Source: Candidatus Cloacimonadota bacterium
GTDB lineage: Bacteria > Cloacimonadota > Cloacimonadia > Cloacimonadales > JAIOQZ01
Direction: 5' to 3'
NCBI GenBank assembly: GCA_021108395.1
Contig: JAIOQZ010000023.1
Span: 62,001 to 126,000, forward strand
Length of the DNA stretch: 64,000 bases
This document shows, in pieces, positions 24,588 through 32,842 of the stretch; within the stretch, counting starts at the first letter, position 1, and each line of letters starts with the position of its first letter. The notes below the pieces were generated by a model that made no database searches, had not been told where the DNA came from, and saw only the letters and a program-made list of their open reading frames with translations. Both the position numbers and the translations under genes were made by a program.

Positions 24588-27221
24588 ATGAAGTATCGCA
24601 CGACAATGATTCTCATCCTGCTTTCTCTTGCTACGTTTCTGGCGGCGCAGGATACTGGCGGGCCTGACACCTTTGGTTACACCTATGCCAATTCCAATGC
24701 CGCCTCCGGCCCAGATTACGCCTGGATAACACCTGCCGGAACGAACCAAATCACCGATCTGCTCGACGACAACGTCGTTGGCCCGATTCCCATCGGTTTC
24801 GACTTTCCGTTCTACGACGGCTTGTACAGCCAGTTCTGGCTCAGTTCCAACGGCTGGCTCAGATTCAATCAGGGCGCAGGCAGCTACCTGAGCAACGACC
24901 CGATTCCTGACACCAGCTTGCCTAACGACATCATCGCCTGGATGTGGATGGACCTCGACCCCGGCGATAACCCGGGCGGCAACACTTACATCTACTACGA
25001 GAACCTGCCAGACGACAACAGCTTTCTCATCAGTTTCATAGAGTATCACGACTACCCCGGCAGCAGTAACGGGTGGGTAACGGCGCAGATGCGCTTGTAT
25101 CCCAACGGCGATATTCTGCTGCAATACGACCACTTCGAAAACTTCGACCTGGATGAGTCAACCGTGGGCATCGAGAACATAGACGGCACTGACGGTCTCG
25201 AGTACGCTTACGAAAACTCCGCGCAGCTCTCTGACCAGCTTGCAGTCAAGTTCACCTACCCCGTTTCCGCTACGGACGACCTCTCCGCCGAGGGCATCGC
25301 GGGCAACATCGCGCCGTCGGTCGGGCAGGCCACCACCTACACCGTCACCATACGCAACCGAGGTTCGGAGGTGCAGGACACATATATGGTGAAGCTGTGG
25401 GAAGAAGAGGACATCATGGTTGACGAGGTAGTAGGGACAACCATCCAGCCGGGCGAGATTCTCGACTTCAACCTGACCTGGACACCAGGTGCCGAGGGCC
25501 CGACATATCTGTGGGGCGAAGTTGTTTTCGAAAGCGACGAAGTGCCAGACAACAACGTCACAGAGAACCTTGCCATCACTGTGATACCCGCCGGAACCAC
25601 CGTGGTTCAGATTGGCGATGGAACTGAGAACAACTACCAGGTACCGTTCAATTTCTTCTATAAAAACAGCCTTGGTGAAACTCTCTACTTCCCAAATGAG
25701 ATCAACCTGTCCGGTGACATCTTCGGCATCACCTGGTTCAACACCTTTTCTACCAATCTACCGAACATGCCGGTGAACATCTGGATGGGCCACACCACCC
25801 TTACCGACCTTTCAGCCGGTTTCGTTCCCGCCGGCGACCTTACGCAGGTTTTCACGGGCAATGCTGATTTCCCGGCCGGCGAGAACGAGATATTCATCCC
25901 ATTCGATGCGCCTTTCAGCTATAATGGTACCGACAACCTGATTATTCTCACCGAGCGTGTGATGGATACTCAATACTATAGCACGTCGGACAGATTCTTT
26001 CTGACACAGTCGCCAGAACACCCTGCCCGTTCAATCGAACAGGAGAGCGACTCGACTGACTTAGATCCATTCGCACCGCCAGACCCAGACACGCCACACG
26101 ACTATTTCCCCAACATTCAGTTGTGGTTCAGTGGCGGAATAACCGGCGTTGGCGGCTATGTCTCCAACTCACAGACCACACCCATCGTTGGCGCTCTGGT
26201 CGAGGTTGTGCAAACCGGCGACACCTTCACCACCGGCGACAACGGTTACTACTCCTTCGAGTTGCCCGCAGGCACATACACGCTTACCGCGTCGGCTGAT
26301 GGCTACCTGCCCGAAACCGTCGATAGCGTCGAGGTGATTGACGGTGAGATGACCGATCTCAGCTTCACACTGGGCGAGGTTGTCACGGTTACTGTCGAGG
26401 TCGATTGCAACGATGGCGGCTCGCCGGACAACGCGGCCGTCTCTCTCTCTGACGATGAAAACACGTTCAACGGTGAAGTTGGCGCGGCCGGCAGCATCTA
26501 CTTCGACAACGTGCCCGCCGGCACCTACGACCTCACCGTCTATCTGTCCGGCTACGACACCTACGAGGAGCTTGACATCGTCATCAGCACAGACGTGACA
26601 CTCCCTGTAATGCTGATCGAGTCACTCCTGCCTCCGGCTGACCTGGCTTGCGATGATACCGGTCTGTTCACCTGGGCAGTTCCCGTCGTGCCGGCTACCC
26701 GACGTAGCGATAATGCCCGTCGCGCTGTGCCCGATTCCCGTTCGCTCATCGGCTTCATCGTCTATCTCGACGGTGTCGAGGTGACGACCACCACCGATCT
26801 GACGTACCTGTTCACCGGCCTTGTTGACCAACAGACCTACACTGCCGGTGTGGTGGCAGATTACACTACAGGGCCGTCGGAAATGGCGACTGTCGAGTTC
26901 ACCTTCATCGCCCATGACAACGACGAACCCGACATTAATCCCTTCGTCAACGCCTGGCTGGGCAACTACCCGAACCCCTTCAACCCGACAACGACATTGC
27001 ACTTCAGTCTCGCCGAACCGCAGGCGGTGTGCATCGACATCTACAACACCCGAGGCCGGAAGGTTCGTACGCTGGTTAATGACACTCGTGCAGCCGGTAC
27101 GCACACCGTAACCTGGAACGGCGACGATGACGCAGGTCACCAGATGGCCTCCGGCATTTATGTGGGTCGCCTACAGGCAACCGCATACACCCATGTCTTC
27201 AAAATGATCATGATGAAGTAA
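24588..27221 (+). CDS. Large secreted protein with carboxypeptidase-regulatory-like repeats and C-terminal sorting tail
   Basis: About 877 aa. Signal peptide (ILILLSLATFLAAQ). An N-terminal beta domain (GFDFPFYDGLYSQFWLSSNG) is followed by a CARDB-like domain (VTIRNRGSEVQDTYMVKLWE) and two carboxypeptidase-regulatory-like folds (GALVEVVQTGDTFTTGDNGY; GSIYFDNVPAGTYDLTVYLS). The end is the sorting module: NYPNPFNPTTTLHFSL, IDIYNTRGRKVRTLV, MASGIYVGRL and KMIMMK. This FlgD-like tail marks proteins exported by type IX-like secretion in the FCB group. GGGGG lies before the ATG and a terminator follows. The 190-bp gap upstream holds no gene. Confidence 0.85.
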   Translation: MKYRTTMILILLSLATFLAAQDTGGPDTFGYTYANSNAASGPDYAWITPAGTNQITDLLDDNVVGPIPIGFDFPFYDGLYSQFWLSSNGWLRFNQGAGSYLSNDPIPDTSLPNDIIAWMWMDLDPGDNPGGNTYIYYENLPDDNSFLISFIEYHDYPGSSNGWVTAQMRLYPNGDILLQYDHFENFDLDESTVGIENIDGTDGLEYAYENSAQLSDQLAVKFTYPVSATDDLSAEGIAGNIAPSVGQATTYTVTIRNRGSEVQDTYMVKLWEEEDIMVDEVVGTTIQPGEILDFNLTWTPGAEGPTYLWGEVVFESDEVPDNNVTENLAITVIPAGTTVVQIGDGTENNYQVPFNFFYKNSLGETLYFPNEINLSGDIFGITWFNTFSTNLPNMPVNIWMGHTTLTDLSAGFVPAGDLTQVFTGNADFPAGENEIFIPFDAPFSYNGTDNLIILTERVMDTQYYSTSDRFFLTQSPEHPARSIEQESDSTDLDPFAPPDPDTPHDYFPNIQLWFSGGITGVGGYVSNSQTTPIVGALVEVVQTGDTFTTGDNGYYSFELPAGTYTLTASADGYLPETVDSVEVIDGEMTDLSFTLGEVVTVTVEVDCNDGGSPDNAAVSLSDDENTFNGEVGAAGSIYFDNVPAGTYDLTVYLSGYDTYEELDIVISTDVTLPVMLIESLLPPADLACDDTGLFTWAVPVVPATRRSDNARRAVPDSRSLIGFIVYLDGVEVTTTTDLTYLFTGLVDQQTYTAGVVADYTTGPSEMATVEFTFIAHDNDEPDINPFVNAWLGNYPNPFNPTTTLHFSLAEPQAVCIDIYNTRGRKVRTLVNDTRAAGTHTVTWNGDDDAGHQMASGIYVGRLQATAYTHVFKMIMMK

Positions 27222-27242
27222 GCACAGCACACAAATAACCTC

Positions 27243-27270
27243 AGCCCCGCTTCGGCGGGGCTTTGTCTTT
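27243..27270 (+). terminator. Intrinsic terminator after the large secreted protein
   Basis: AGCCCCGC-TTCG-GCGGGGCT followed by TTGTCTTT. Eight paired bases with a stable TTCG tetraloop. Confidence 0.85.
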
Positions 27271-27301
27271 GCAGCGAAGCTGCATGTCGAAAGTGGAATA
27301 C
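27267..27301 (+). repeat. Family II variable-hairpin repeat, copy 1
   Basis: CTTT, the hairpin GCAGC-GAA-GCTGC (27271-27283), then ATGTCGAAAGTGGAATAC. The flanks match copies at 48188 and, inverted, at 49159, while the hairpin arms differ. It follows a terminator directly. Confidence 0.65.
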
Positions 27302-27309
27302 AACCTTTT

Positions 27310-27419
27310 CTGAATCAGGATTTACAGGATTTGGGATATTATCAGGATTAAGAGTGGAGGCGGTTTCTTCGGTCTTTCTTATCCTGCAAATGTCTTGAAT
27401 CCTGAAAATCCTGATTCAG
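27310..27419. repeat. Inverted repeat of an AATCCTG-type intergenic element
   Basis: CTGAATCAGGATTTACAGGATT (27310-27331) is the inverse complement of 27398-27419 with one mismatch, around a 66-base centre. A half copy (AAGGATTTTCAGGATT) occurs near 18262. Such AATCCTG repeats occur in many environmental bacterial genomes. No coding sequence is visible. Confidence 0.75.
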
Positions 27420-27429
27420 AATATTTCTT

Positions 27430-27469
27430 CCGCCCGTTGGTTCGCTTGACTCGACGGGCGGTTTTGTTT
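27430..27469 (+). terminator. Hairpin with T run (possible second terminator)
   Basis: CCGCCCG (27430-27436) pairs with CGGGCGG (27455-27461), followed by TTTTGTTT. It lies before the promoter-like TTGACA at 27494 and insulates the next operon. Confidence 0.55.
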
Positions 27470-27553
27470 CACCTGTCTCGCTTGTGAAATCCCTTGACAA
27501 CAGCCGCCACAGAATGCAAAAGAGAGAGAATATACAAATCTCTGGAGGTATCT

Positions 27554-28798
27554 ATGAAGTTCGACCTACTTTCCAAATCAGACATGCAGGCGATGGACGC
27601 CCTCAAGGAATATCACGGCGGCGCGGCAAAGATTGTCGCCACGATTGCCGAGATGAGAAAATATGAGACCCGCAAGCGCATCCTGCAAGAAAAGGGCTTC
27701 GGCGACATGCTGGAATCCGCCGAAGCATTGGTGAAGAAGTTCCCCAAGGTGCCCGACTACGAAAAGAAGCTGGGCGCCAACTATAATCCCGCATTGGGAG
27801 TGGCCACCAGCCAGGTATCCGGCTGGCAGGGCGCCTATGTCACCCACCACGCAATGAAACGCATGGCCGCCACCGCCGGCGCCGCCGACCCCTGCTTTAT
27901 CCCCGCGGAGTTCATCTCGGTTGTCGCCCTCACAGACTATTACGTCCATAGCGGCGACCTCATGGCCACCCTGGCGATGAGCGAGAACATCATGCAGGCG
28001 CATAAGTTCTGTAGCACCAACCTAATCGGCATCCCCCAGCCCAAAGCCCGCTTCAAATACCTCGAGGAGGTCACCGGCAAAACGTTCGAGACCAACGAGG
28101 TGGATGGCGAGAACGCCGCCCTCATCCTCAAGAACATGGGCACGCCCTTCGGCAATTTCGGCGGCATCGAAGTGGCCAACGACAACCACCTCATATTCCT
28201 GGACGGCGTCACTCGCGCAGCCCTGGCCACCGGCGGCGACTTCTTCCTCAACCCAAGCTGGAGCTCCATCATCGCAGCCTGTTACTATGGACGCGACATC
28301 CCCAACCTCACCTTCAAGGTCTCGATGCTGCTCTCCACGCAGAACACGATGCAGTTCCGCATGTTGCTCAACATCATGAGCGCCTACCTGCGCGACGACA
28401 AAACCTCGCCGCTCTATGAAATCAACATCGGCAACGCCGCCTCCCCCGAAACCTTCATCCAGTGCGCCAAAGAACTCGATGCCAGCGGTATCAAGGGCGT
28501 CAGCCTGGCCGCGCACCTGCGCATCAACCCCGACCTCGGCATCGCCGGGTTCGACTGGACAGACAACGCCTTCAAGGTTCTGCACAGCGGCACTAACATG
28601 ACCTTCAAGTATGAAAGCGACGGCACCGCCCGCGAACTGGACACGATGGCAACCTATTTCCTCCCCGATGATGAGCGCAACGAGCTTGCCGAAAAAATCG
28701 GCGAAGTTATCTTCTACAAAGCGCTGAAAGCATCTAAAGACGGCATGGAAATGATGAAGCAAGGCATCAAGCCTATCTATGGCGATGCTTCCTACTAA
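27554..28798 (+). CDS. Conserved-looking cytoplasmic protein of unknown function
   Basis: 414 aa, no signal peptide or membrane segments. I do not recognise the family. Notable stretches are NYNPALGVATSQVSGWQGAY, LIGIPQPKARFKYLEEVTGK, FGNFGGIEVANDNHLIFLDG, SWSSIIAACYYGRDIP and ASGIKGVSLAAHLRINPDLG. The alternation looks like an alpha/beta enzyme, perhaps a barrel. CTGGAGG before MKFDLLSKSD fixes the start, and TTGACA lies at 27494. An aminotransferase follows after 12 bp, so a role in amino-acid metabolism is plausible but unproven. Confidence 0.75.
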   Translation: MKFDLLSKSDMQAMDALKEYHGGAAKIVATIAEMRKYETRKRILQEKGFGDMLESAEALVKKFPKVPDYEKKLGANYNPALGVATSQVSGWQGAYVTHHAMKRMAATAGAADPCFIPAEFISVVALTDYYVHSGDLMATLAMSENIMQAHKFCSTNLIGIPQPKARFKYLEEVTGKTFETNEVDGENAALILKNMGTPFGNFGGIEVANDNHLIFLDGVTRAALATGGDFFLNPSWSSIIAACYYGRDIPNLTFKVSMLLSTQNTMQFRMLLNIMSAYLRDDKTSPLYEINIGNAASPETFIQCAKELDASGIKGVSLAAHLRINPDLGIAGFDWTDNAFKVLHSGTNMTFKYESDGTARELDTMATYFLPDDERNELAEKIGEVIFYKALKASKDGMEMMKQGIKPIYGDASY

Positions 28799-28810
28799 AG
28801 CGAGGTTATC

Positions 28811-30040
28811 ATGATAAATAACTGGAATGACAGGTTTTCGGACAACATCTGCGAATTCCAGGGATACTCCATCGGCAAGATCATGAAGTATCTCAACAAC
28901 CCCGATATCATCTCGCTGGCCGGCGGCCTGCCTTCACCCGATATGTTCCTGAAAACAGGCATGAAAGCCGCTGCAAAAGCACGGCTGGAAGAGGATATCG
29001 ACACAATCATGCAATACACCAGCGTGCCGGGCGAACCGGCGCTGGTGGAAGCAATTATCGGGTTCCTGAAGCGCGACAATATCGTTGTGAAACCCGAAAA
29101 CCTTCTCGTCACCTCTTCGGGGCAGCACGGACTGGACATCACCGGCAGGCTGTTCCTGAACCCGGGCGATACGATCATCATCGACAGGCCCACGTTCGCC
29201 GGCGCTATCGTCGCGTTCAGCATGCAGCGCATCAATATCGTCGGCATCGACATCGAGCCGGACGGCGCCGATGTCGCGCAATACGAGCGGCAACTCGAGG
29301 CTCTGAAGAACGAAGGCGTGAAGCCCAAGTTCATCTATGTCGTGCCTGACTTCCAGAATCCCTCGGGGATTACATGCAGCCTGGCGAAACGAGAGAAATT
29401 GCTCGACCTGAGCTATCACTACGATGTCCCCATCATCGAGGACAGCCCATACCGCGACCTGCGCTACACCGGGCAAACGATACCCTCGCTGTATGCTCTG
29501 GACCAACAGCGCGATGGCGACCACGTTATCGGGCTGTACACCTTCTCGAAGATATTCTGCCCGGGCATCCGCGTGGGCTTCAATATCGGGCCGCCGGAAG
29601 TAATTGCTCGCATGGTCAACATCAAAGAAGGCAATGTGTTGAACACGCCAAAGTTCAACCAGGACATGTGCACCGAGTTCCTGACCACGATGGGTCTCGA
29701 AGATCACCTGACAAAGTGCCGCGAATACTATGGCGAGAAGCTGGATGTTTTCCTTGCAACCATGTCGGAATACTTCCCGCCGGAGATGGGCGTGACCTGG
29801 ACGAAGCCGGAGGGCGGGCTGTTTCTCTGGGTAACGGTTCCGAACCACATCGACACCAACGACCTTTTCCAGGACGCGCTGAAGTACAAAGTCGCCTTTG
29901 TGCCCGGCGATGTGTTCTATGGCGAGAACCCGGCATATAACCACATGAGAATCAACTTCTCGTTCGCCGACATCGACCAACTGACAGAAGCCGTGAAGCG
30001 GCTGTCGAGGTGCCTGCGTGACAGATTGAAAATGGGATAG
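28811..30040 (+). CDS. PLP aminotransferase of the LysN/2-aminoadipate type
   Basis: 409 aa, fold type I. The N-terminus ISLAGGLPSPDMF, YTSVPGEPALVEAI, VVPDFQNPSGIT and the PLP lysine in GLYTFSKIFCPGIRVGF are typical of the multi-substrate MocR-like or 2-aminoadipate transaminase group, without the DNA-binding domain. Substrates of the group include 2-aminoadipate, branched-chain and aromatic amino acids, so none is assigned. It lies between an unknown protein and thrC on the same strand. Confidence 0.88.
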   Translation: MINNWNDRFSDNICEFQGYSIGKIMKYLNNPDIISLAGGLPSPDMFLKTGMKAAAKARLEEDIDTIMQYTSVPGEPALVEAIIGFLKRDNIVVKPENLLVTSSGQHGLDITGRLFLNPGDTIIIDRPTFAGAIVAFSMQRINIVGIDIEPDGADVAQYERQLEALKNEGVKPKFIYVVPDFQNPSGITCSLAKREKLLDLSYHYDVPIIEDSPYRDLRYTGQTIPSLYALDQQRDGDHVIGLYTFSKIFCPGIRVGFNIGPPEVIARMVNIKEGNVLNTPKFNQDMCTEFLTTMGLEDHLTKCREYYGEKLDVFLATMSEYFPPEMGVTWTKPEGGLFLWVTVPNHIDTNDLFQDALKYKVAFVPGDVFYGENPAYNHMRINFSFADIDQLTEAVKRLSRCLRDRLKMG

Positions 30041-30063
30041 AATCGTTGATGACAGCCAGTAAA

Positions 30064-30096
30064 GGGCAAGGCGCCGGTGTGACAGCCGCCTTGCCC
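30064..30096 (+). promoter_or_regulatory. GC-rich hairpin between aminotransferase and thrC
   Basis: GGGCAAGGCG pairs exactly with CGCCTTGCCC around a 13-base loop. No T run follows on the plus strand. It sits 46 bases before the thrC start and could be a processing or attenuation structure. Confidence 0.5.
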
Positions 30097-30142
30097 ATCG
30101 ACGGCGGTTTACAAAGCAACTAACCAGGGAGAGCGCAAGAGA

Positions 30143-31501
30143 ATGATCAAGTTTTATTCCACCAATCTGAAAACAGCGCCGGTTCCATTTGAAGAGGCGC
30201 TGTTGAAGGGCCTTGCCCCCGACAAAGGGCTGTTTATGCCGGAAACGATACCGGTCATTTCATCACGCGACATCAGCGCTTTCTCGGATATGGAGTATCA
30301 CGAGATAGCCTGGGATGTCAGCAGGCGGTTTCTGCGTGGCCAGATAGACAACGATGTTCTGGCGAAAATCACGCGGAGCGCCTATAACTATGATGTGCCG
30401 TTGGAGCACGTCTTCGAGAACAAGCATGTGCTGCGGCTGGATCAGGGGCCGACCGCGTCGTTCAAGGATTTCGCGGCCAGGATGATGGCGCGCCTGATGC
30501 AGCATTACCTGACTGTCGAGCACCGCAAGCTGCTGATTCTCACCGCCACTTCGGGTGACACCGGAAGCGCCATTGCAAACGCCTACTATGGCCTGGACCA
30601 CATCAATGTGGTTGTGCTGTTCCCGCTGGACGAGGTGTCGTCTCGCCAGCGCAAACAGATGACGACTCTGGGCAAAAACGTGCGCATCATCGGGCTGGAC
30701 GCGAAGTTTGACGATTGCCAGGCGCTGGTGAAGGAAGCCTTCACAGACCCCGATCTGGACTATCTGGGGCTGTCTTCGGCAAACTCGATCAACATCGGCA
30801 GGCTGATTCCGCAGATTGTCTATTACTTCTACTCATTTGCACAACTGCGTAAGGGCAACTCGGATGATTCGGTCATCTTTTCGGTGCCGTCGGGCAATTT
30901 CGGTGATATGATGGGGGGGATGCTGGCCCGCAGGATGGGGCTGCCAATAGATAAATTCATCATCGCCTGCAACGAGAACGACGAATTTCCCAAATTCCTG
31001 AACACCGGCAACTACGCGAAGATCGACCCGTCGATCAATTGCCTCTCCAGCGCGATGAACGTGGGGCATCCGAGCAACCTGTCTCGCCTGGTCGCTCTCT
31101 ACGGCGGCGTGATGGACGAAACCGGCCACGTGAGCAAGCAGCCGGACATGGAACAGATGCGACGCGACATCTTTGGCGTCAGCGTCACCGACGCAGAGAC
31201 CAAGGCGATGATTGCCGAAGCCTGGGCGAAGCACGAACTGCTGCTCGAGCCGCACGGCTCGGTGGGCTGGGCCGGCCTATGCCGCTACATCGAGGAGGTC
31301 GGCAACGACCCCGACCAGCTCTATATCTCGCTCGAAACGGCGCATCCCGCCAAGTTCCCCGAGCAGATTCAAGCGATTCTCGGTTTCGACCCGGCGCTCC
31401 CGCCAAGCCTCGAAGGCCTCGAAGTCAAAGAAGAACAATACGATAAGCTCGATAGCTCATACGCGGCATTCAAGAGCTATCTACAAACCAACTACGAATA
31501 A
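30143..31501 (+). CDS. thrC: Threonine synthase
   Basis: Converts O-phosphohomoserine to threonine with PLP. 452 aa, matching the fungal/proteobacterial-type long enzyme. The N-terminus is MIKFYSTNLKTAPVPFEEAL, the PLP lysine is K108 in QGPTASFKDFAARMM, and TATSGDTGSAIANAYYG and VPSGNFGDMMGGMLARRMGL are family motifs. AGGGAGA precedes the ATG. It is followed after 9 bp by a gene that probably makes its substrate. Confidence 0.95.
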   Translation: MIKFYSTNLKTAPVPFEEALLKGLAPDKGLFMPETIPVISSRDISAFSDMEYHEIAWDVSRRFLRGQIDNDVLAKITRSAYNYDVPLEHVFENKHVLRLDQGPTASFKDFAARMMARLMQHYLTVEHRKLLILTATSGDTGSAIANAYYGLDHINVVVLFPLDEVSSRQRKQMTTLGKNVRIIGLDAKFDDCQALVKEAFTDPDLDYLGLSSANSINIGRLIPQIVYYFYSFAQLRKGNSDDSVIFSVPSGNFGDMMGGMLARRMGLPIDKFIIACNENDEFPKFLNTGNYAKIDPSINCLSSAMNVGHPSNLSRLVALYGGVMDETGHVSKQPDMEQMRRDIFGVSVTDAETKAMIAEAWAKHELLLEPHGSVGWAGLCRYIEEVGNDPDQLYISLETAHPAKFPEQIQAILGFDPALPPSLEGLEVKEEQYDKLDSSYAAFKSYLQTNYE

Positions 31502-31510
31502 GGGTTTAGC

Positions 31511-32710
31511 ATGAAATACATCATCATTCTGGGTGATGGGATGTCGGATCGTCCCATTGCCTCCCGCGGCGGTAAAACACCCCTGATGCTGGCCAATATT
31601 CCGCACATCGACGAGCTTGCCCGCAAGGGACGAAACGGCAGACTGATTACCGTGCCCGCCGACATGCCACCGGGAAGCGAAGTGGCCAATCTGGCCGTGC
31701 TTGGCTATGACGTTCGCAAGGTCTATCAGGGGCGCGGCGTGCTCGAGGGCGCCAGCATGGGCGTAGAGATTGCCGACACCGATCTCGCCATGCGCTGCAA
31801 CCTCATCTGCATCGAGGGCGACAACATAAAGAACCACTCCGCCGGGCACATCCACACCGACGAGGCGCATGTGCTCATCGACTACCTCAACGAGCGCCTG
31901 GCGGACGATGTCATCAGCTTTCACCGCGGCATCAGCTACCGGCACCTTGCGGTCGTGCACAACGGCAGCAACGACATCAGCTTCACCCCGCCGCATGACG
32001 TGCCCGGAAGCCCCTGGCGCGATGAACTGGTGAAGGCCTCCAGCACCGCCGGGCAGCCTACCGCCGACCTCCTGAACCGCTTGATTGTCAAGTCGCAGGA
32101 ACTGCTGGCAGCGCACCCGATTAACCTCAAGCGGATCGAGCAGGGCCTGGACCCCGCCAACTGCGCCTGGTTCTGGTCGGCGGGCTACAAACCGGCGATG
32201 AAAACGATGGGCGAGAAATACGGCGTCACGGGCGCGGTCATCACCGCCGTCGATATCATCAAGGGGCTGGGCATCTACGCCGGTATGGACGTGATCGAAG
32301 TGCAGGGCGCTACGGGGCTTATCGACACCAACTACGAGGGCAAAGCGGCGGCGGCTGTGGCGGCGCTCGATAACCACGACCTGGTGTATCTGCATGTGGA
32401 AGCGACAGATGAAGCCGGCCACGAGGGCGACATCGACCTGAAGATTAAGGCGCTCGAATATCTCGACAGCCGCCTGGTGAAGCACATTGTGCAACAAGTG
32501 GCCTCACTCGACGTCGCCATCGCCGTCATCCCCGACCACGCCACTCCCTGCGAGCTGCGCACCCACACCCACGACGCCGTGCCGTTCATCATCTACAAGC
32601 CTGGCGCCACGCCCGACGCGGTGGCCCAGTACAACGAGACTGCCGCGCAGAACGGCGATTACGGCCTGCTCGAGGGCGAGGAGTTCATCAAGGCGCTGCT
32701 GGGGAAGTAA
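31511..32710 (+). CDS. Archaeal-type phosphoglycerate-mutase-like enzyme, probable homoserine kinase
   Basis: 399 aa of the alkaline-phosphatase superfamily. It has the metal-site start IIILGDGMSDRP, the nucleophile-region serine S56 in DMPPGSEVANLAVLGYD, HVEATDEAGHEGD and VIPDHATPCELRTHTHDAVP. The family contains both 2,3-BPG-independent phosphoglycerate mutases and a subgroup annotated as proposed homoserine kinase because of its threonine-gene context. Its position 9 bp after thrC, with no GHMP-type thrB in view, favours the kinase role. Which activity it has cannot be read from sequence alone. Confidence 0.85.
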   Translation: MKYIIILGDGMSDRPIASRGGKTPLMLANIPHIDELARKGRNGRLITVPADMPPGSEVANLAVLGYDVRKVYQGRGVLEGASMGVEIADTDLAMRCNLICIEGDNIKNHSAGHIHTDEAHVLIDYLNERLADDVISFHRGISYRHLAVVHNGSNDISFTPPHDVPGSPWRDELVKASSTAGQPTADLLNRLIVKSQELLAAHPINLKRIEQGLDPANCAWFWSAGYKPAMKTMGEKYGVTGAVITAVDIIKGLGIYAGMDVIEVQGATGLIDTNYEGKAAAAVAALDNHDLVYLHVEATDEAGHEGDIDLKIKALEYLDSRLVKHIVQQVASLDVAIAVIPDHATPCELRTHTHDAVPFIIYKPGATPDAVAQYNETAAQNGDYGLLEGEEFIKALLGK

Positions 32711-32753
32711 AGAAGGGGAGAACCTCAGAAAGATCACTTCGTTACGGGACAAG

Positions 32754-32806
32754 TCCACTTTTTGTAAAAAGTGGAATCAAAAACTTTTGCGGATGCTAAC
32801 GCATCC
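32754..32806 (+). repeat. Family I structured repeat, copy C, before metH
   Basis: TCCACTTTTT-GT-AAAAAGTGGA (32754-32775), the linker ATCAAAAACTTTTGC and GGATGC-TAAC-GCATCC (32791-32806). The two hairpins keep pairing although both arms differ from copy A. It ends 36 bases before the metH ATG and is oriented like copy A relative to the downstream gene. The rest of 32711-32842 is noncoding. Confidence 0.8.
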
Positions 32807-32842
32807 TTGTTTCATAAGAAACACGGCACTAACGAGGCATTA

